Source: Microbacterium sp. MM2322
GTDB taxonomy: Bacteria; Actinomycetota; Actinomycetes; Actinomycetales; Microbacteriaceae
Direction: 5' to 3'
Assembly (NCBI RefSeq): GCF_964186585.1
Contig: NZ_OZ075067.1
Location: forward strand, 2,542,001 to 2,606,000
DNA length: 64,000 bases
In this document: positions 1 to 8,316 of the stretch, piece by piece
How the letters are laid out: each line of letters opens with the position of its first letter
Numbering within the stretch: position 1 is the first letter of the stretch
Translations under genes and position numbers: made by a program
Notes under the pieces: generated by a model
The model's input: only the letters and a program-made list of their open reading frames with translations
What the model was told of the DNA's origin: nothing
Databases searched by the model: none

Positions 1-2
1 CC

Positions 3-77
3 CCGCTCGCGCTGTCGCTCACCGCCGACACGATCACCGTGTGGGCAGGAGACGAGCTCGTCAGAACGGCACGCTGA
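3..77 (+). CDS. C-terminal end of an unidentified upstream protein (partial)
   Basis: An open frame enters from the left edge and ends at the TGA at 75-77. It leaves a 24-residue tail ending ADTITVWAGDELVRTAR. The stop overlaps the next ATG as TGATG, the usual sign of translational coupling, so the two genes are probably co-transcribed. The tail is too short to identify. A response-regulator partner for the downstream kinase is possible but is only inferred from context. Confidence 0.4.
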   Translation, partial: PLALSLTADTITVWAGDELVRTAR

Positions 78-1780
78 TGCGACGGATGGGCCGGGTATGG
101 CGCGCCCTCGGGACGACGTTCGTCAGCGGCCAGTACTTCACACGGTGGTCGATGATCCTCGCCCTCGCCGTCGGAGTTCTGCTCAGCGTCCCCAGCGTCG
201 GCGAAGCATCGTTCCTGGGCTATCTGCGGGGTGTCACGGTCGCGGCGCTCGGTTCACCTCTTCTCATCGCCATCGGATTCGCCGCGGCGTGGGCCGAACG
301 CCGCCTCGAACGTCCGGCCTACCGCGCCGCCGTGGTCGCCGGAGCCATCCTGGCGATCTCGGCCATCCGGCCGTTCGTCAACGACGCGGCGAGCACGCTC
401 GTGTTCGCGACGTCGACCGGCGCCAACTGGCCGACGCGCATCACCACCAACCTGGTCACGCTGACCGTGCTCCTCACGGTGTGCGCGCTGACCGTCACGT
501 ACCACCGGCACCTCCGCGCCACCACGGCACGACTGCAGCTCGCGGGCGCGCAGATGCGGGCCGGCATCGCAGAGGTCCGTCGGCTGCGCGAGGAAGCGAC
601 CGCCACCCGGCACCGCCTCGTCGACGAGTTGCGATCCGCGCGCGACCGTCTCCTCGCGCAGCCGCTCGACTTCGACGCCGTGCGGGACTACGCCGACCGG
701 ACGCGCGCGGCATCCCACGCTTTGAACGGATTGCGATCCGCTCCCTCCGCAGAATCCCTCGAGGGGGTGGACGTGGGCGAGAGCCAGCGCATCCCCTTCG
801 CCGGTCGACTCGGCAAGACCCCGCCGCTCGCCGTCGGTCTCACGTACGTGGGCGCCACGCTGCCGTTCGGGCTCGCCCACGGCGGACCGTCGGTCGCTGT
901 CACCGCAGTCCTCGTGTGCGCCGCGCTCGACGTGATCGCCGTCGGCCTCGTCAGGGCCACTCGCCGGCTTCGGCCGCGACTCCGCGGCGTCCTCTTCGTC
1001 GCCATCTGGGTGGCCGTCGGGGTCGGGGTGATGGAACTCACCTTCGTCCTCCTCCCCGAGGTCGGCTCCCTCGGGCTCGTTCCGCTCGCGGGCATCCCCC
1101 TCACCGCCGTGATCATCAGCCTGTGCGTCGACGTGTACCGCCGCGCGCGCGCCGAGGAGCAACGCGCGACAGGCGTCCTCCTCGAATCGGCACGGCGGCT
1201 CGCCGCCGAGGTCGACGCGGCCCGGGCCCCCGTGCAGCGTGCCACCGATCTGCTGCACGGCCGGCTGCAAGGCCGGTGCGTCATCCTCGCCGCGCATGTC
1301 GACGAGAACATCCCCGACCGCGAGACGCTCGACACCTTCCGATCCCAGACCGACACCATCCTCGATGAGGTGCGGGATGACGGTATCGCGTCGACGGGCG
1401 GGGGCGAGGACGTCGACGACCTCGTGCGGGCCTGGTCGGTCGTGATGGGGGTGAGCGTGAAGATCGCCGACGATGCCCGCGACGGGCTCGCCGGGCTGCC
1501 CCTCGGCGACGACGTCACCGGCCTCGTCAACGAAGGACTCGTGAACGCGGTCAAGCACTCCGGCGCTCGGTGGGCCGAGATCGAGATCGGACGCGACGGC
1601 AACCGCGTTCACGTGCGGGTCGCGAGCCCCGGCATCCTCACCGTCATGGGCCCCGGTGACAACGGACGCGTGACGGGCATCGGTACCCGGGGCGACGGCA
1701 CGACGCTGCGTCAGCTGGGCGACCGGGTCGTCCTCGAAGGAGTGTTCCCGATTCCGAGCGCGAACGTGACGGCGAGCTGA
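77..1780 (+). CDS. Membrane sensor kinase-like protein, atypical (LHGRLQ H-box)
   Basis: A 567-residue integral membrane protein, probably an unorthodox histidine kinase. It has hydrophobic segments in the first ~140 residues, a charged coiled-coil stretch (~155-200), a second membrane block (~255-350) and a C-terminal ATPase-like domain. The N-box LVNEGLVNAVKHSGA starts near residue 483. Residues ~392-398 read LLHGRLQ, resembling the H-box of NarL-class kinases, which would make H394 the phospho-acceptor. A clear G-box is hard to see, so activity is uncertain. I chose the ATG at 77 because it overlaps the upstream stop as TGATG; an in-frame GTG at 41 is the alternative. The gene runs toward the receiver gene at 1782 with almost no gap. 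Confidence 0.7.
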   Translation: MRRMGRVWRALGTTFVSGQYFTRWSMILALAVGVLLSVPSVGEASFLGYLRGVTVAALGSPLLIAIGFAAAWAERRLERPAYRAAVVAGAILAISAIRPFVNDAASTLVFATSTGANWPTRITTNLVTLTVLLTVCALTVTYHRHLRATTARLQLAGAQMRAGIAEVRRLREEATATRHRLVDELRSARDRLLAQPLDFDAVRDYADRTRAASHALNGLRSAPSAESLEGVDVGESQRIPFAGRLGKTPPLAVGLTYVGATLPFGLAHGGPSVAVTAVLVCAALDVIAVGLVRATRRLRPRLRGVLFVAIWVAVGVGVMELTFVLLPEVGSLGLVPLAGIPLTAVIISLCVDVYRRARAEEQRATGVLLESARRLAAEVDAARAPVQRATDLLHGRLQGRCVILAAHVDENIPDRETLDTFRSQTDTILDEVRDDGIASTGGGEDVDDLVRAWSVVMGVSVKIADDARDGLAGLPLGDDVTGLVNEGLVNAVKHSGARWAEIEIGRDGNRVHVRVASPGILTVMGPGDNGRVTGIGTRGDGTTLRQLGDRVVLEGVFPIPSANVTAS

Positions 1781-1781
1781 C

Positions 1782-2150
1782 TCAGACCACGTCGAGCAGC
1801 GACGCGACCCGTTCGCGCAGCTGGCGGGGTGTGAACGGCTTCACGACGTAGTCGTCGACGCCGGCGGCCTTTGCCTGTGCCACGTCCTGGGGCGATGACC
1901 GGGCGGTGAGCATCATGATGCGCGTCGACGAGAAGTCCGGGTTGGCGCGCAGAGTCGAACAGACCTCGATACCCGTCTTGATCGGCATCATCCAGTCCAC
2001 GATGACCATGTCGGGATGCTGCGCGTAGGCCACTTCGAGACCGGCACCGCCATCGTGCGCGACCTCGACGTCGTGACCGACGCTCGACAGAACGTGACTC
2101 AACAGCGACGCAACGTCCACATCGTCTTCCACCACCAGGACTCGTGCCAC
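1782..2150 (-). CDS. Stand-alone CheY-like response regulator
   Basis: A 122-residue single receiver domain without an output domain. The acidic pocket is D9-D10, the phospho-acceptor is D52 in VDWMMP, and the conserved Thr and Lys are T82 and K104 (KPF), so it looks phosphorylatable. It must act by protein contact or as a phosphate sink, because no DNA-binding or enzymatic domain follows. It is divergent from the MASE1-type kinase at 2238, the obvious partner, with 87 bp between them. It starts with GTG, preceded by a weak TAGGGG-N6-GTG element. The family is certain; the partner is inferred. Confidence 0.85.
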   Translation of the reverse strand: MARVLVVEDDVDVASLLSHVLSSVGHDVEVAHDGGAGLEVAYAQHPDMVIVDWMMPIKTGIEVCSTLRANPDFSSTRIMMLTARSSPQDVAQAKAAGVDDYVVKPFTPRQLRERVASLLDVV

Positions 2151-2225
2151 GCCGGCCCCCTAGGGTGACGCGCCGATATAGACATCGGCGCTGGGCTCGA
2201 CACTACACTGCGCACGCCCGCGCTG

Positions 2226-2231
2226 TACGGT
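2226..2231 (+). promoter_or_regulatory. Possible -10 element of a leaderless transcript for the kinase at 2238
   Basis: TACGGT sits six bases before the GTG start, so transcription would begin at or next to the start codon. No convincing -35 is visible and there is no purine-rich ribosome binding site before the GTG. Confidence 0.35.
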
Positions 2232-2237
2232 GTACGC

Positions 2238-3881
2238 GTGACGACACCCACGACAGCGGGGAAGGCGCCTTCCGCGCCGTCGTCGCGCACTCGGCGATGG
2301 GTGTTCTGGACGTCCACTCCGATCGCCATCGTCGCGCTCAGCCTCGCCGGCCTCACTCTGCAGGCACCGGCTCTTCCCATCGCCTGGTGGTGGCCCGCTG
2401 CGGGCGCGTGCGCCTGGTTCGCTCTGCGCGCACAGCGCGGCGAGCGCCGCTGGGCTCTCGTCGCCACCTTCGTCGCCACGACGATCGCCAACGCCCTCTC
2501 CGGCCGGCCCTGGCCGCTGGCTCTGCTGTTCGGCCTCTCCAACACCATCGAGATCGCCGTCATGCTGGCCGTGCTCGGGCGCGGCGTCGACGGTTTCCGC
2601 CTCACGACACTCACCCGTGGCGTGCGTTTCGTCGCAGCAGCGCTCGCCGCCTCCGCAGCGCTCGGAATCTCGATCGCGACCGCAGCAGCACTGGTCACGG
2701 GGGCGGCCTTCCTTCCCACCGCGATCGTCGCCTTCGCCTCGCACAGTTCCGCCATCATGCTCATCGGCGGGCTCGCCATCCTCCCGCCGCGAGAGGCCAA
2801 GGTCCCGCAGGCCATCGAGATCGCCGTCCACGCGGCCATCGCTGCCGCCACCCTGTTCCTCACCTTCGGACCAGGTGGGGAGACGAGCCTGAGTTTCCTC
2901 GTCTTCGCGGTCCTCGCCGCCGGGTGTCTGCGCTTCCCGCTGCGCACGGCGATCTGGCAGTCGCTTCTCATCTGCATCGCCTCACTGCTGTTCACCCTCA
3001 GCACCGGTGGCGCGTTCGGTTTCGACATCACCGCATCCCGCACCTCCCCCGTGAACCTCGTGACCTTCATGAGCACGGTCGGCGTCTTCACCCTCCTCGT
3101 CTCCGTCGCCCGATACGAGAGCCGAGCGAACGCTGCTCTCGCCCTCAGCGCGGCTGAGGAGAGGGGCGAGGCCGAGCGCGCCCGCGCGGCGGCCCTCGCC
3201 ACACAGCTCGATCTGCAGCGGCAGCGCGAAGACTTCGCGACCACCACCAGCCACGAGTTGCGCACCCCTTTGACGAACATCGTCGGCTACACCGACCTCC
3301 TGCTCGACACCGGTCTCGACGACCAGCAGCGCGGTTGGCTGGCAAAAGTGCGCCGCGGCGCCGATCGCCTCACCGCACTCGTCGACGGCCTCATCGAAGC
3401 GCGCGCACCCGGCGCACCCGACGCGGTCGCGGTCGACTCGCTGATCAGCCGGATCCGCGCCGCACACGCCGGCGAAGCCGCCGCGCGTCACGCGTCGATT
3501 TTCGCGGCGCCGAGTGGGCTCATCGCTCGCGCCCACGAGGCCGACGCGGAGCGCGCCCTGTCGAGCCTCGTCTCGAACGCGGTCACCTTCGCGGAGAATG
3601 GGGCCGTCATCATCACCGCCGCCCGCATCGACGACGACATCTGGATCACGGTGATCGATGACGGTCCCGGGATGACCGCCTCAACTCTCCGTCACGCGTT
3701 CGATCGGTTCTACCGCGGCCCCGAGGCAGCAGGGCGCGAGTCGGGAGGACTCGGACTCGGACTCGGCAGCGCCCGCGACCTCGCCCGCCGCAACGGCGGC
3801 GACGTCACTGTGTCATCCGACACCGGCCACGGCGTCTCCGCCGTCCTCCGGCTGCCCGCACTGACGAACGACGACACATGA
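2238..3881 (+). CDS. Membrane histidine kinase with MASE1-like sensor
   Basis: A 547-residue sensor histidine kinase. The first ~295 residues form about eight membrane segments. The early PIAWWWPAAGACAW stretch and the following helices resemble the MASE1 integral membrane sensor. A short coiled coil (~300-330) leads into the HisKA domain with the H-box SHELRTPL (H339). The ATPase domain has an N-box (SLVSNAVTFAENG), DDGPG and a G2 box GLGLGLGSA, so it looks catalytically complete. The signal is unknown. Flanking genes suggest that it controls the single receiver at 1782 and perhaps the phosphotransferase gene that follows 79 bp downstream. Confidence 0.88.
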   Translation: MTTPTTAGKAPSAPSSRTRRWVFWTSTPIAIVALSLAGLTLQAPALPIAWWWPAAGACAWFALRAQRGERRWALVATFVATTIANALSGRPWPLALLFGLSNTIEIAVMLAVLGRGVDGFRLTTLTRGVRFVAAALAASAALGISIATAAALVTGAAFLPTAIVAFASHSSAIMLIGGLAILPPREAKVPQAIEIAVHAAIAAATLFLTFGPGGETSLSFLVFAVLAAGCLRFPLRTAIWQSLLICIASLLFTLSTGGAFGFDITASRTSPVNLVTFMSTVGVFTLLVSVARYESRANAALALSAAEERGEAERARAAALATQLDLQRQREDFATTTSHELRTPLTNIVGYTDLLLDTGLDDQQRGWLAKVRRGADRLTALVDGLIEARAPGAPDAVAVDSLISRIRAAHAGEAAARHASIFAAPSGLIARAHEADAERALSSLVSNAVTFAENGAVIITAARIDDDIWITVIDDGPGMTASTLRHAFDRFYRGPEAAGRESGGLGLGLGSARDLARRNGGDVTVSSDTGHGVSAVLRLPALTNDDT

Positions 3882-3960
3882 CGCATTCGTCACGTGCCCG
3901 TCATACGCCACTGCTAGCGTCCGTCCCACAGATGCACCTCTCGCGGGGGATGGCGGAATC

Positions 3961-5472
3961 ATGGCGACCACGATGACAATCGGTTCGGCGGGCAGCGACG
4001 ACACGACTGCGCGCGTTCGCCGCGAGGAGCCGGTGAAGCACTGGCGAAGGACGTACGCCCGACGCCTGTGGGCGAGCGATCTGCTGGTCCTGATCTGGGT
4101 CGTCTTCGGCACCCAGATCGCGTGGTTCGGGCTAGGCGCGGCCGACCTCGCCATCCGCACCAATCGCGTCGCCGGCGAGATCTCGTACTGGACTTTCTCC
4201 GCGGCGCTGATCCTTCTGTGGATGCTGACGCTCAGCCTCGCCGATACCCGAGACCACCGGGTCATCGGCGCGGGGAGCGCGGAGTACGCGCGCGTCGCGC
4301 GCTCGAGCGTCACCCTCTTCGGCGTCGTCGCGATCGTCGCCTTCCTCACCCAGGTCGAGGTCGCGCGAGGATTCCTCCTCATCAGCCTGCCCCTCGGCAT
4401 CCTGATCCTGCTGTTCGAACGGTGGCTCTGGCGGCAGTGGCTCATCGCCCAGCGACGCAGCGGCGCCTTCTCCGCGCGAGTGCTTCTCGTGGGGTCGCGC
4501 CGGTCGGTCGTCGACATCGCGAACGAGCTCATCCGCACCCCGAGCGCCGGTTACCACGTCGTCGGAGCCTGCGTCCCCGGCGGGATGGTCGCCGACAGGG
4601 TCGAGGGCACCGACATCCCGATCATCGGCTCCCTCTCGGCATTGAGCGACGCCATGACGACGACCGGAGCCGACACGGTCGTCGTCACGAGCACCGACGA
4701 GCTCCCCGCCGACAAGGTCAAGCAGATCTCGTGGGGTCTCGAAGCCGGCCGGCAGCACCTCGTGCTCGCTCCCGGCATCGCCGACATCGCCGGCCCCCGC
4801 ATCAGCAGTCGTCCCGTCGCGGGGCTCCCCCTCCTCCACGTCGAGACACCGCGTTTCAGCGGCGGCCAACGGGTGGTCAAACGCGCCATGGACGTGGTGG
4901 CCGCCTCGCTCGGCGTCGCCGTCATCAGCCCGCTCCTCGCCTTCCTCGCCATCGCCATCCGCCTGTCGAGCCCCGGCCCCGTGCTGTTCCGGCAGAAGCG
5001 GATCGGGCACGGCGGGCGCGAGTTCACCATGCTCAAGTTCCGCTCGATGGTGACCGACGCCGAGGACCGTCTCGCCGCCCTCATGGAGCAGGAACGGGAT
5101 GCCGGCAACACGGTCCTCTTCAAGATGAAGAACGACCCGCGCGTCACCCCCATCGGCCGCATCATGCGCCGGCTCAGCCTCGACGAACTGCCTCAGCTGT
5201 TCAACGTCATCGGCGGGTCGATGTCGCTCGTCGGCCCCCGACCTCCGCTCCCCCGCGAGGTCGAGTTGTACGGCGAACACGTCCACCGCCGCTTCCTCGT
5301 CAAGCCCGGCATCACCGGGCTCTGGCAGGTCAGCGGCCGGTCGGCCCTGTCGTGGGAGGAGTCCGTGCGCCTCGATCTGTCGTACGTCGAGAACTGGACG
5401 CTCGTCGGTGACTTCGTCATTCTGGTCAAGACCGCGCGCGCCGCACTGGCCCCGGGGAACACCGCCTTCTGA
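3961..5472 (+). CDS. Polyprenyl glycosyl-phosphotransferase (exopolysaccharide initiation)
   Basis: A 503-residue enzyme of the WcaJ/WbaP/CpsE type. This family transfers a sugar-1-phosphate from a nucleotide sugar to undecaprenyl phosphate, the first membrane step of repeat-unit polysaccharide synthesis. Four to five membrane helices lie in residues ~35-165, followed by a CoA-binding-like Rossmann region (~170-290) and the bacterial sugar transferase domain (~305-503). That domain carries KFRSM, LDELPQLFNV, GPRPPLPRE and the GLWQVSGRS block. The length and domain order are typical of the full-size family. A purine-rich stretch (cgggggatggcgga) precedes the ATG. It lies between two kinase genes, and a paralogue lies at 39715-41232. 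The substrate sugar cannot be told from sequence. Confidence 0.92.
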   Translation: MATTMTIGSAGSDDTTARVRREEPVKHWRRTYARRLWASDLLVLIWVVFGTQIAWFGLGAADLAIRTNRVAGEISYWTFSAALILLWMLTLSLADTRDHRVIGAGSAEYARVARSSVTLFGVVAIVAFLTQVEVARGFLLISLPLGILILLFERWLWRQWLIAQRRSGAFSARVLLVGSRRSVVDIANELIRTPSAGYHVVGACVPGGMVADRVEGTDIPIIGSLSALSDAMTTTGADTVVVTSTDELPADKVKQISWGLEAGRQHLVLAPGIADIAGPRISSRPVAGLPLLHVETPRFSGGQRVVKRAMDVVAASLGVAVISPLLAFLAIAIRLSSPGPVLFRQKRIGHGGREFTMLKFRSMVTDAEDRLAALMEQERDAGNTVLFKMKNDPRVTPIGRIMRRLSLDELPQLFNVIGGSMSLVGPRPPLPREVELYGEHVHRRFLVKPGITGLWQVSGRSALSWEESVRLDLSYVENWTLVGDFVILVKTARAALAPGNTAF

Positions 5473-5514
5473 CGCCGTTCCCGGATCCGTGCCACACTGG
5501 CGACGGAGCCCTCT

Positions 5515-7152
5515 ATGCCGACGATCGAAAGCCGCTGGGCCGACAGTCAGCTGATCGGCACCCGCGTGCGGTCCGTGTGGCAGTGGCAGCTGATCTTCAC
5601 CTTCAGCGTCGTCGTCATCACCGTCGCCGTCGGCATCCTCGACGTCGCACTCCTGGCAACGCCCGGTTTTCTCGTCGGCATCCTCGTCATCATCGTCTCC
5701 TCGATCGCGACGCTCGTGACCCCCTGGGCCCGCACCCCGAAGCACGCCGCTTTCGTCCTGCCCGTCGTCGACATCGTGGCCATCGGCTTCCTCACCCTCA
5801 GCGAGCCCAACCTCGGCTATCTGTGGGTCTTCCCGATCGCGTGGATCTCGAACTACTACGGCACTCTCGAGATCGTCGCGTCACTCCTGGCCGTCGCCCT
5901 CATGAACCTCGCCGACCCGACGCACTGGGACTTCTCGCCGCGGGTGATCGTCGAGTTGCTGATCATCCTCCTCGCGCTCGCGTTCCTCGCCATCACCATC
6001 TCGGTCGGCGCCCAGCGCATCCGCGCGTTCCGCCACCTCGCCAGCAACCAGGCCCGACGGTTGGCGACCACCGTCCACCGGGTGCAGTCCGCCGAGCAGC
6101 GCGTCAACGCGATGTTCGACTCGATCTCCGTGGCACTCGCCCGGGTCGCACGCGGCGGCGAGATCATCTCGGCCAACGCCACCTACCGCGAGCTGTACTC
6201 CCTCGACACGCAAGATCTGCGGTTCCCCGTCGGCGGCGCCGTCGAGTACTCGGGGTATCGCGGCCGGGCGCTCACGCCCTCCGAAACCGCCGTGGCGCGG
6301 GCCGGCCGCGGCGAAGTGGTCGAGCAGGAGCGCCTCTGGCTCTTCGACCGCAGCGGAACGTGGCGCGCCCTCAGCCTGTCGATCCGCTCCGCCGGGCCGA
6401 ACTCCGTCGGCGAGGAGACGTTCGTGGTAGAACTCGAAGACCTGACCGCCGGCTCCGAGGCCGCCCGCGAGCGCCCCGACCTCACCCGGACCGTCGCCCA
6501 TGAGCTGCGGAACCCCCTGACCGCGATCCTCGGGCACGCCGACCTCCTCATCGAAGGCGAGCCACTCACCTCCGCGCAACAGGACCACGTCGACGTCATC
6601 GAATCGGCCAGCGAGCGCATGCTCACCCTCATCCAGGGGCTCCTCGCCCAGTCGACGGATGCCGACGACCCCCGTGCCCGCTTCGACGTCGCCCAGCTGC
6701 TCGCCGCATCGATCGAGGCGTTCGAGCCCGCGGCATCCGCGTCGGCCCTCACGATCGATGCCGTCGTCGCCGCGCCGCTCGAGGTCGACGGCGACGAGTT
6801 CCGCCTGCGGCAGGTCATCGACAACATCGTCAGCAACGCCATCAAATACAGCAATCGCGGCACGCTGCGCGTCGCCGCCGTGATCGACGACGACGGGTGG
6901 GTCGCCGTCTCGATCGCCGATGAAGGCATCGGCATGTCGCCCGACGACGTCGAACGGGTTTTCACGCCCTACTTCCGCGCGCAGACCGCGCAGGAGGGCG
7001 GCGTGCCGGGCACCGGTCTCGGCATGGGCATCGCGCGCGACATCGTCGAGAGCCACGGGGGTAGCATCACCGTGGAGAGCGCTCTCGGACGCGGGACGAC
7101 CGTCACGGTCCGTCTCCCCGCCGCCGGCCACGGAGAGGGGGACGACCAGTGA
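5515..7152 (+). CDS. Membrane histidine kinase with PAS-like domain
   Basis: A 545-residue sensor kinase. About six membrane helices occupy residues 22-165. A PAS-like region (~195-310) follows, then HisKA with the H-box AHELRNPL (H329). The ATPase domain has the N-box IVSNAIKYSN, DEGIGM and GTGLGMGIA. All catalytic boxes are present. Its last base pairs overlap the next gene as GTGA, so the two are translationally coupled. It follows the phosphotransferase by 42 bp and could form one transcript with it. Its cognate receiver is not adjacent; the single receiver at 1782 and the OmpR protein at 12567 are candidates. Confidence 0.9.
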   Translation: MPTIESRWADSQLIGTRVRSVWQWQLIFTFSVVVITVAVGILDVALLATPGFLVGILVIIVSSIATLVTPWARTPKHAAFVLPVVDIVAIGFLTLSEPNLGYLWVFPIAWISNYYGTLEIVASLLAVALMNLADPTHWDFSPRVIVELLIILLALAFLAITISVGAQRIRAFRHLASNQARRLATTVHRVQSAEQRVNAMFDSISVALARVARGGEIISANATYRELYSLDTQDLRFPVGGAVEYSGYRGRALTPSETAVARAGRGEVVEQERLWLFDRSGTWRALSLSIRSAGPNSVGEETFVVELEDLTAGSEAARERPDLTRTVAHELRNPLTAILGHADLLIEGEPLTSAQQDHVDVIESASERMLTLIQGLLAQSTDADDPRARFDVAQLLAASIEAFEPAASASALTIDAVVAAPLEVDGDEFRLRQVIDNIVSNAIKYSNRGTLRVAAVIDDDGWVAVSIADEGIGMSPDDVERVFTPYFRAQTAQEGGVPGTGLGMGIARDIVESHGGSITVESALGRGTTVTVRLPAAGHGEGDDQ

Positions 7153-8279
7153 CGCACGTCGATGTGACCATCGTCCTCGTCGCCTTGGCGACGGCCTGCA
7201 CGATCATGATGCTCGGCCTCGGCTTCCTGCCGTTCCCGGGACGCGCGGCATCCATCTGGTCGGCGGGCTTCGCCCTGGCGATGCTGAGCTGCTACCTGCT
7301 CGTGGCGGCCGACGAGATCGACTCCTCGGCCCTGCGCGGCGCCGCGCACGGACCGATCCTCTGCGCAGCCGCCTACGTGTGGGTCGGCCTGCGCGCGCGC
7401 CGCTCCCGCGAGCCGATCATGCTGCTCCCCACGATCGTGGTCTTCAGCGCGTTCACCATCGCGCTCGGCGTGACGGCCGAGACCCCCGCCTACGGTGCGA
7501 CATTCCTGGTCGTGTTCGTGACGGCGGCCGCAACGGCAGCGCTGTCAGCAGTGGAATTGCTGCGGCTGCGCAAGGCCGAGAGGGAGATGGCGCTCCCCCT
7601 CCTGGTCGCCTCCTTCGGCTTCGTCGGACTCGGCGGCATCGTCGCCATCGATGGGATCACCCGCCTGATCCAGGGGACGATCGGGCAGTCCGAGGCGGAC
7701 ATGAGGGACCTCTACGACGTCAACGAGCTTGTCGCCATGCTCTATCTCGTCTGCGCCCTCGTCAGCCTGCTGTACCTGGTGCGTCGCGGCGCGCAGAAGC
7801 CCGAGCAACAGCACACGATCGACTTCTTCAGCATCGCCCGCGACCGCCTGGCGCGGGCGAAAAATGCCGGAGACCGCTGGTGGTCCCTCCTCGATGTACG
7901 CCTCGACGATCCGACGGAACTTCTCGATGCCTCGAGCGGGCGCGCCTTCCAGCGCATCACGGCGCGTTTTGCGAACGACATCCGTGAGGTCATGCCGCCC
8001 GAAGCCGATCTGCACGCGGTGTCGCCCACGCAGATCCTCGTCCTCCTGCCGCGGCCCGACACCGCCGTCCGGGGCTATCTCTCCCGTCTGCTGGAGCAGA
8101 TCGGAACGCTGACCGAACAGCCGGCCGTTCCCATCCGGCTCTCCGCGAGCATCGGTGTCGCTGCTGCCCCCCTCGCGGACTACGACCTCGACAAGCTCGT
8201 CGCCGCCGCGGCAGAAGCCGCCGCCCACGCGCAGATCTCGGGCGGCGATCGCTGGGAACGCGCAGTCTTCGCCCCCTGA
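7149..8279 (+). CDS. Membrane protein with degenerate GGDEF domain
   Basis: A 376-residue protein. About seven membrane helices fill residues 5-215, and a cytoplasmic domain of ~150 residues keeps the outline of a diguanylate cyclase. Its C-terminal part (LSASIGVAA, then LDKLVAAAAEAAAHAQ) is typical of GGDEF proteins. At the place of the GG(D/E)EF loop it reads VSPTQILVLLP, so the nucleotide-binding signature is missing and cyclase activity is unlikely. The GTG start overlaps the TGA of the upstream kinase, so the pair is co-translated. It may sense a signal or modulate the kinase; that is inference. Confidence 0.8.
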   Translation: MTHVDVTIVLVALATACTIMMLGLGFLPFPGRAASIWSAGFALAMLSCYLLVAADEIDSSALRGAAHGPILCAAAYVWVGLRARRSREPIMLLPTIVVFSAFTIALGVTAETPAYGATFLVVFVTAAATAALSAVELLRLRKAEREMALPLLVASFGFVGLGGIVAIDGITRLIQGTIGQSEADMRDLYDVNELVAMLYLVCALVSLLYLVRRGAQKPEQQHTIDFFSIARDRLARAKNAGDRWWSLLDVRLDDPTELLDASSGRAFQRITARFANDIREVMPPEADLHAVSPTQILVLLPRPDTAVRGYLSRLLEQIGTLTEQPAVPIRLSASIGVAAAPLADYDLDKLVAAAAEAAAHAQISGGDRWERAVFAP

Positions 8280-8303
8280 CGCACTCCCGCGGGCGCACCA
8301 CCG

Positions 8304-8309
8304 TAGGAT
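8304..8309 (+). promoter_or_regulatory. Possible -10 element of a leaderless transcript for the DUF4012 gene at 8317
   Basis: TAGGAT is followed by exactly seven bases and then the ATG. The second DUF4012 gene, at 43225, has the same hexamer at the same distance. No good -35 is visible. Confidence 0.45.
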
Positions 8310-8316
8310 CGTGCCG

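Noticed and set aside
254..1612. Long open frames on the strand opposite the first kinase
   Set aside because: GC-rich DNA gives long antisense openings. These have arginine/proline or Asp/Gly-rich composition without domains, and the opposite frame has clear kinase features.
8155..8316. N-terminal extension of the first DUF4012 protein
   Set aside because: It overlaps the GGDEF-like gene in another frame and is Ser/Pro/Arg-rich. The membrane anchor follows the ATG at 8317.
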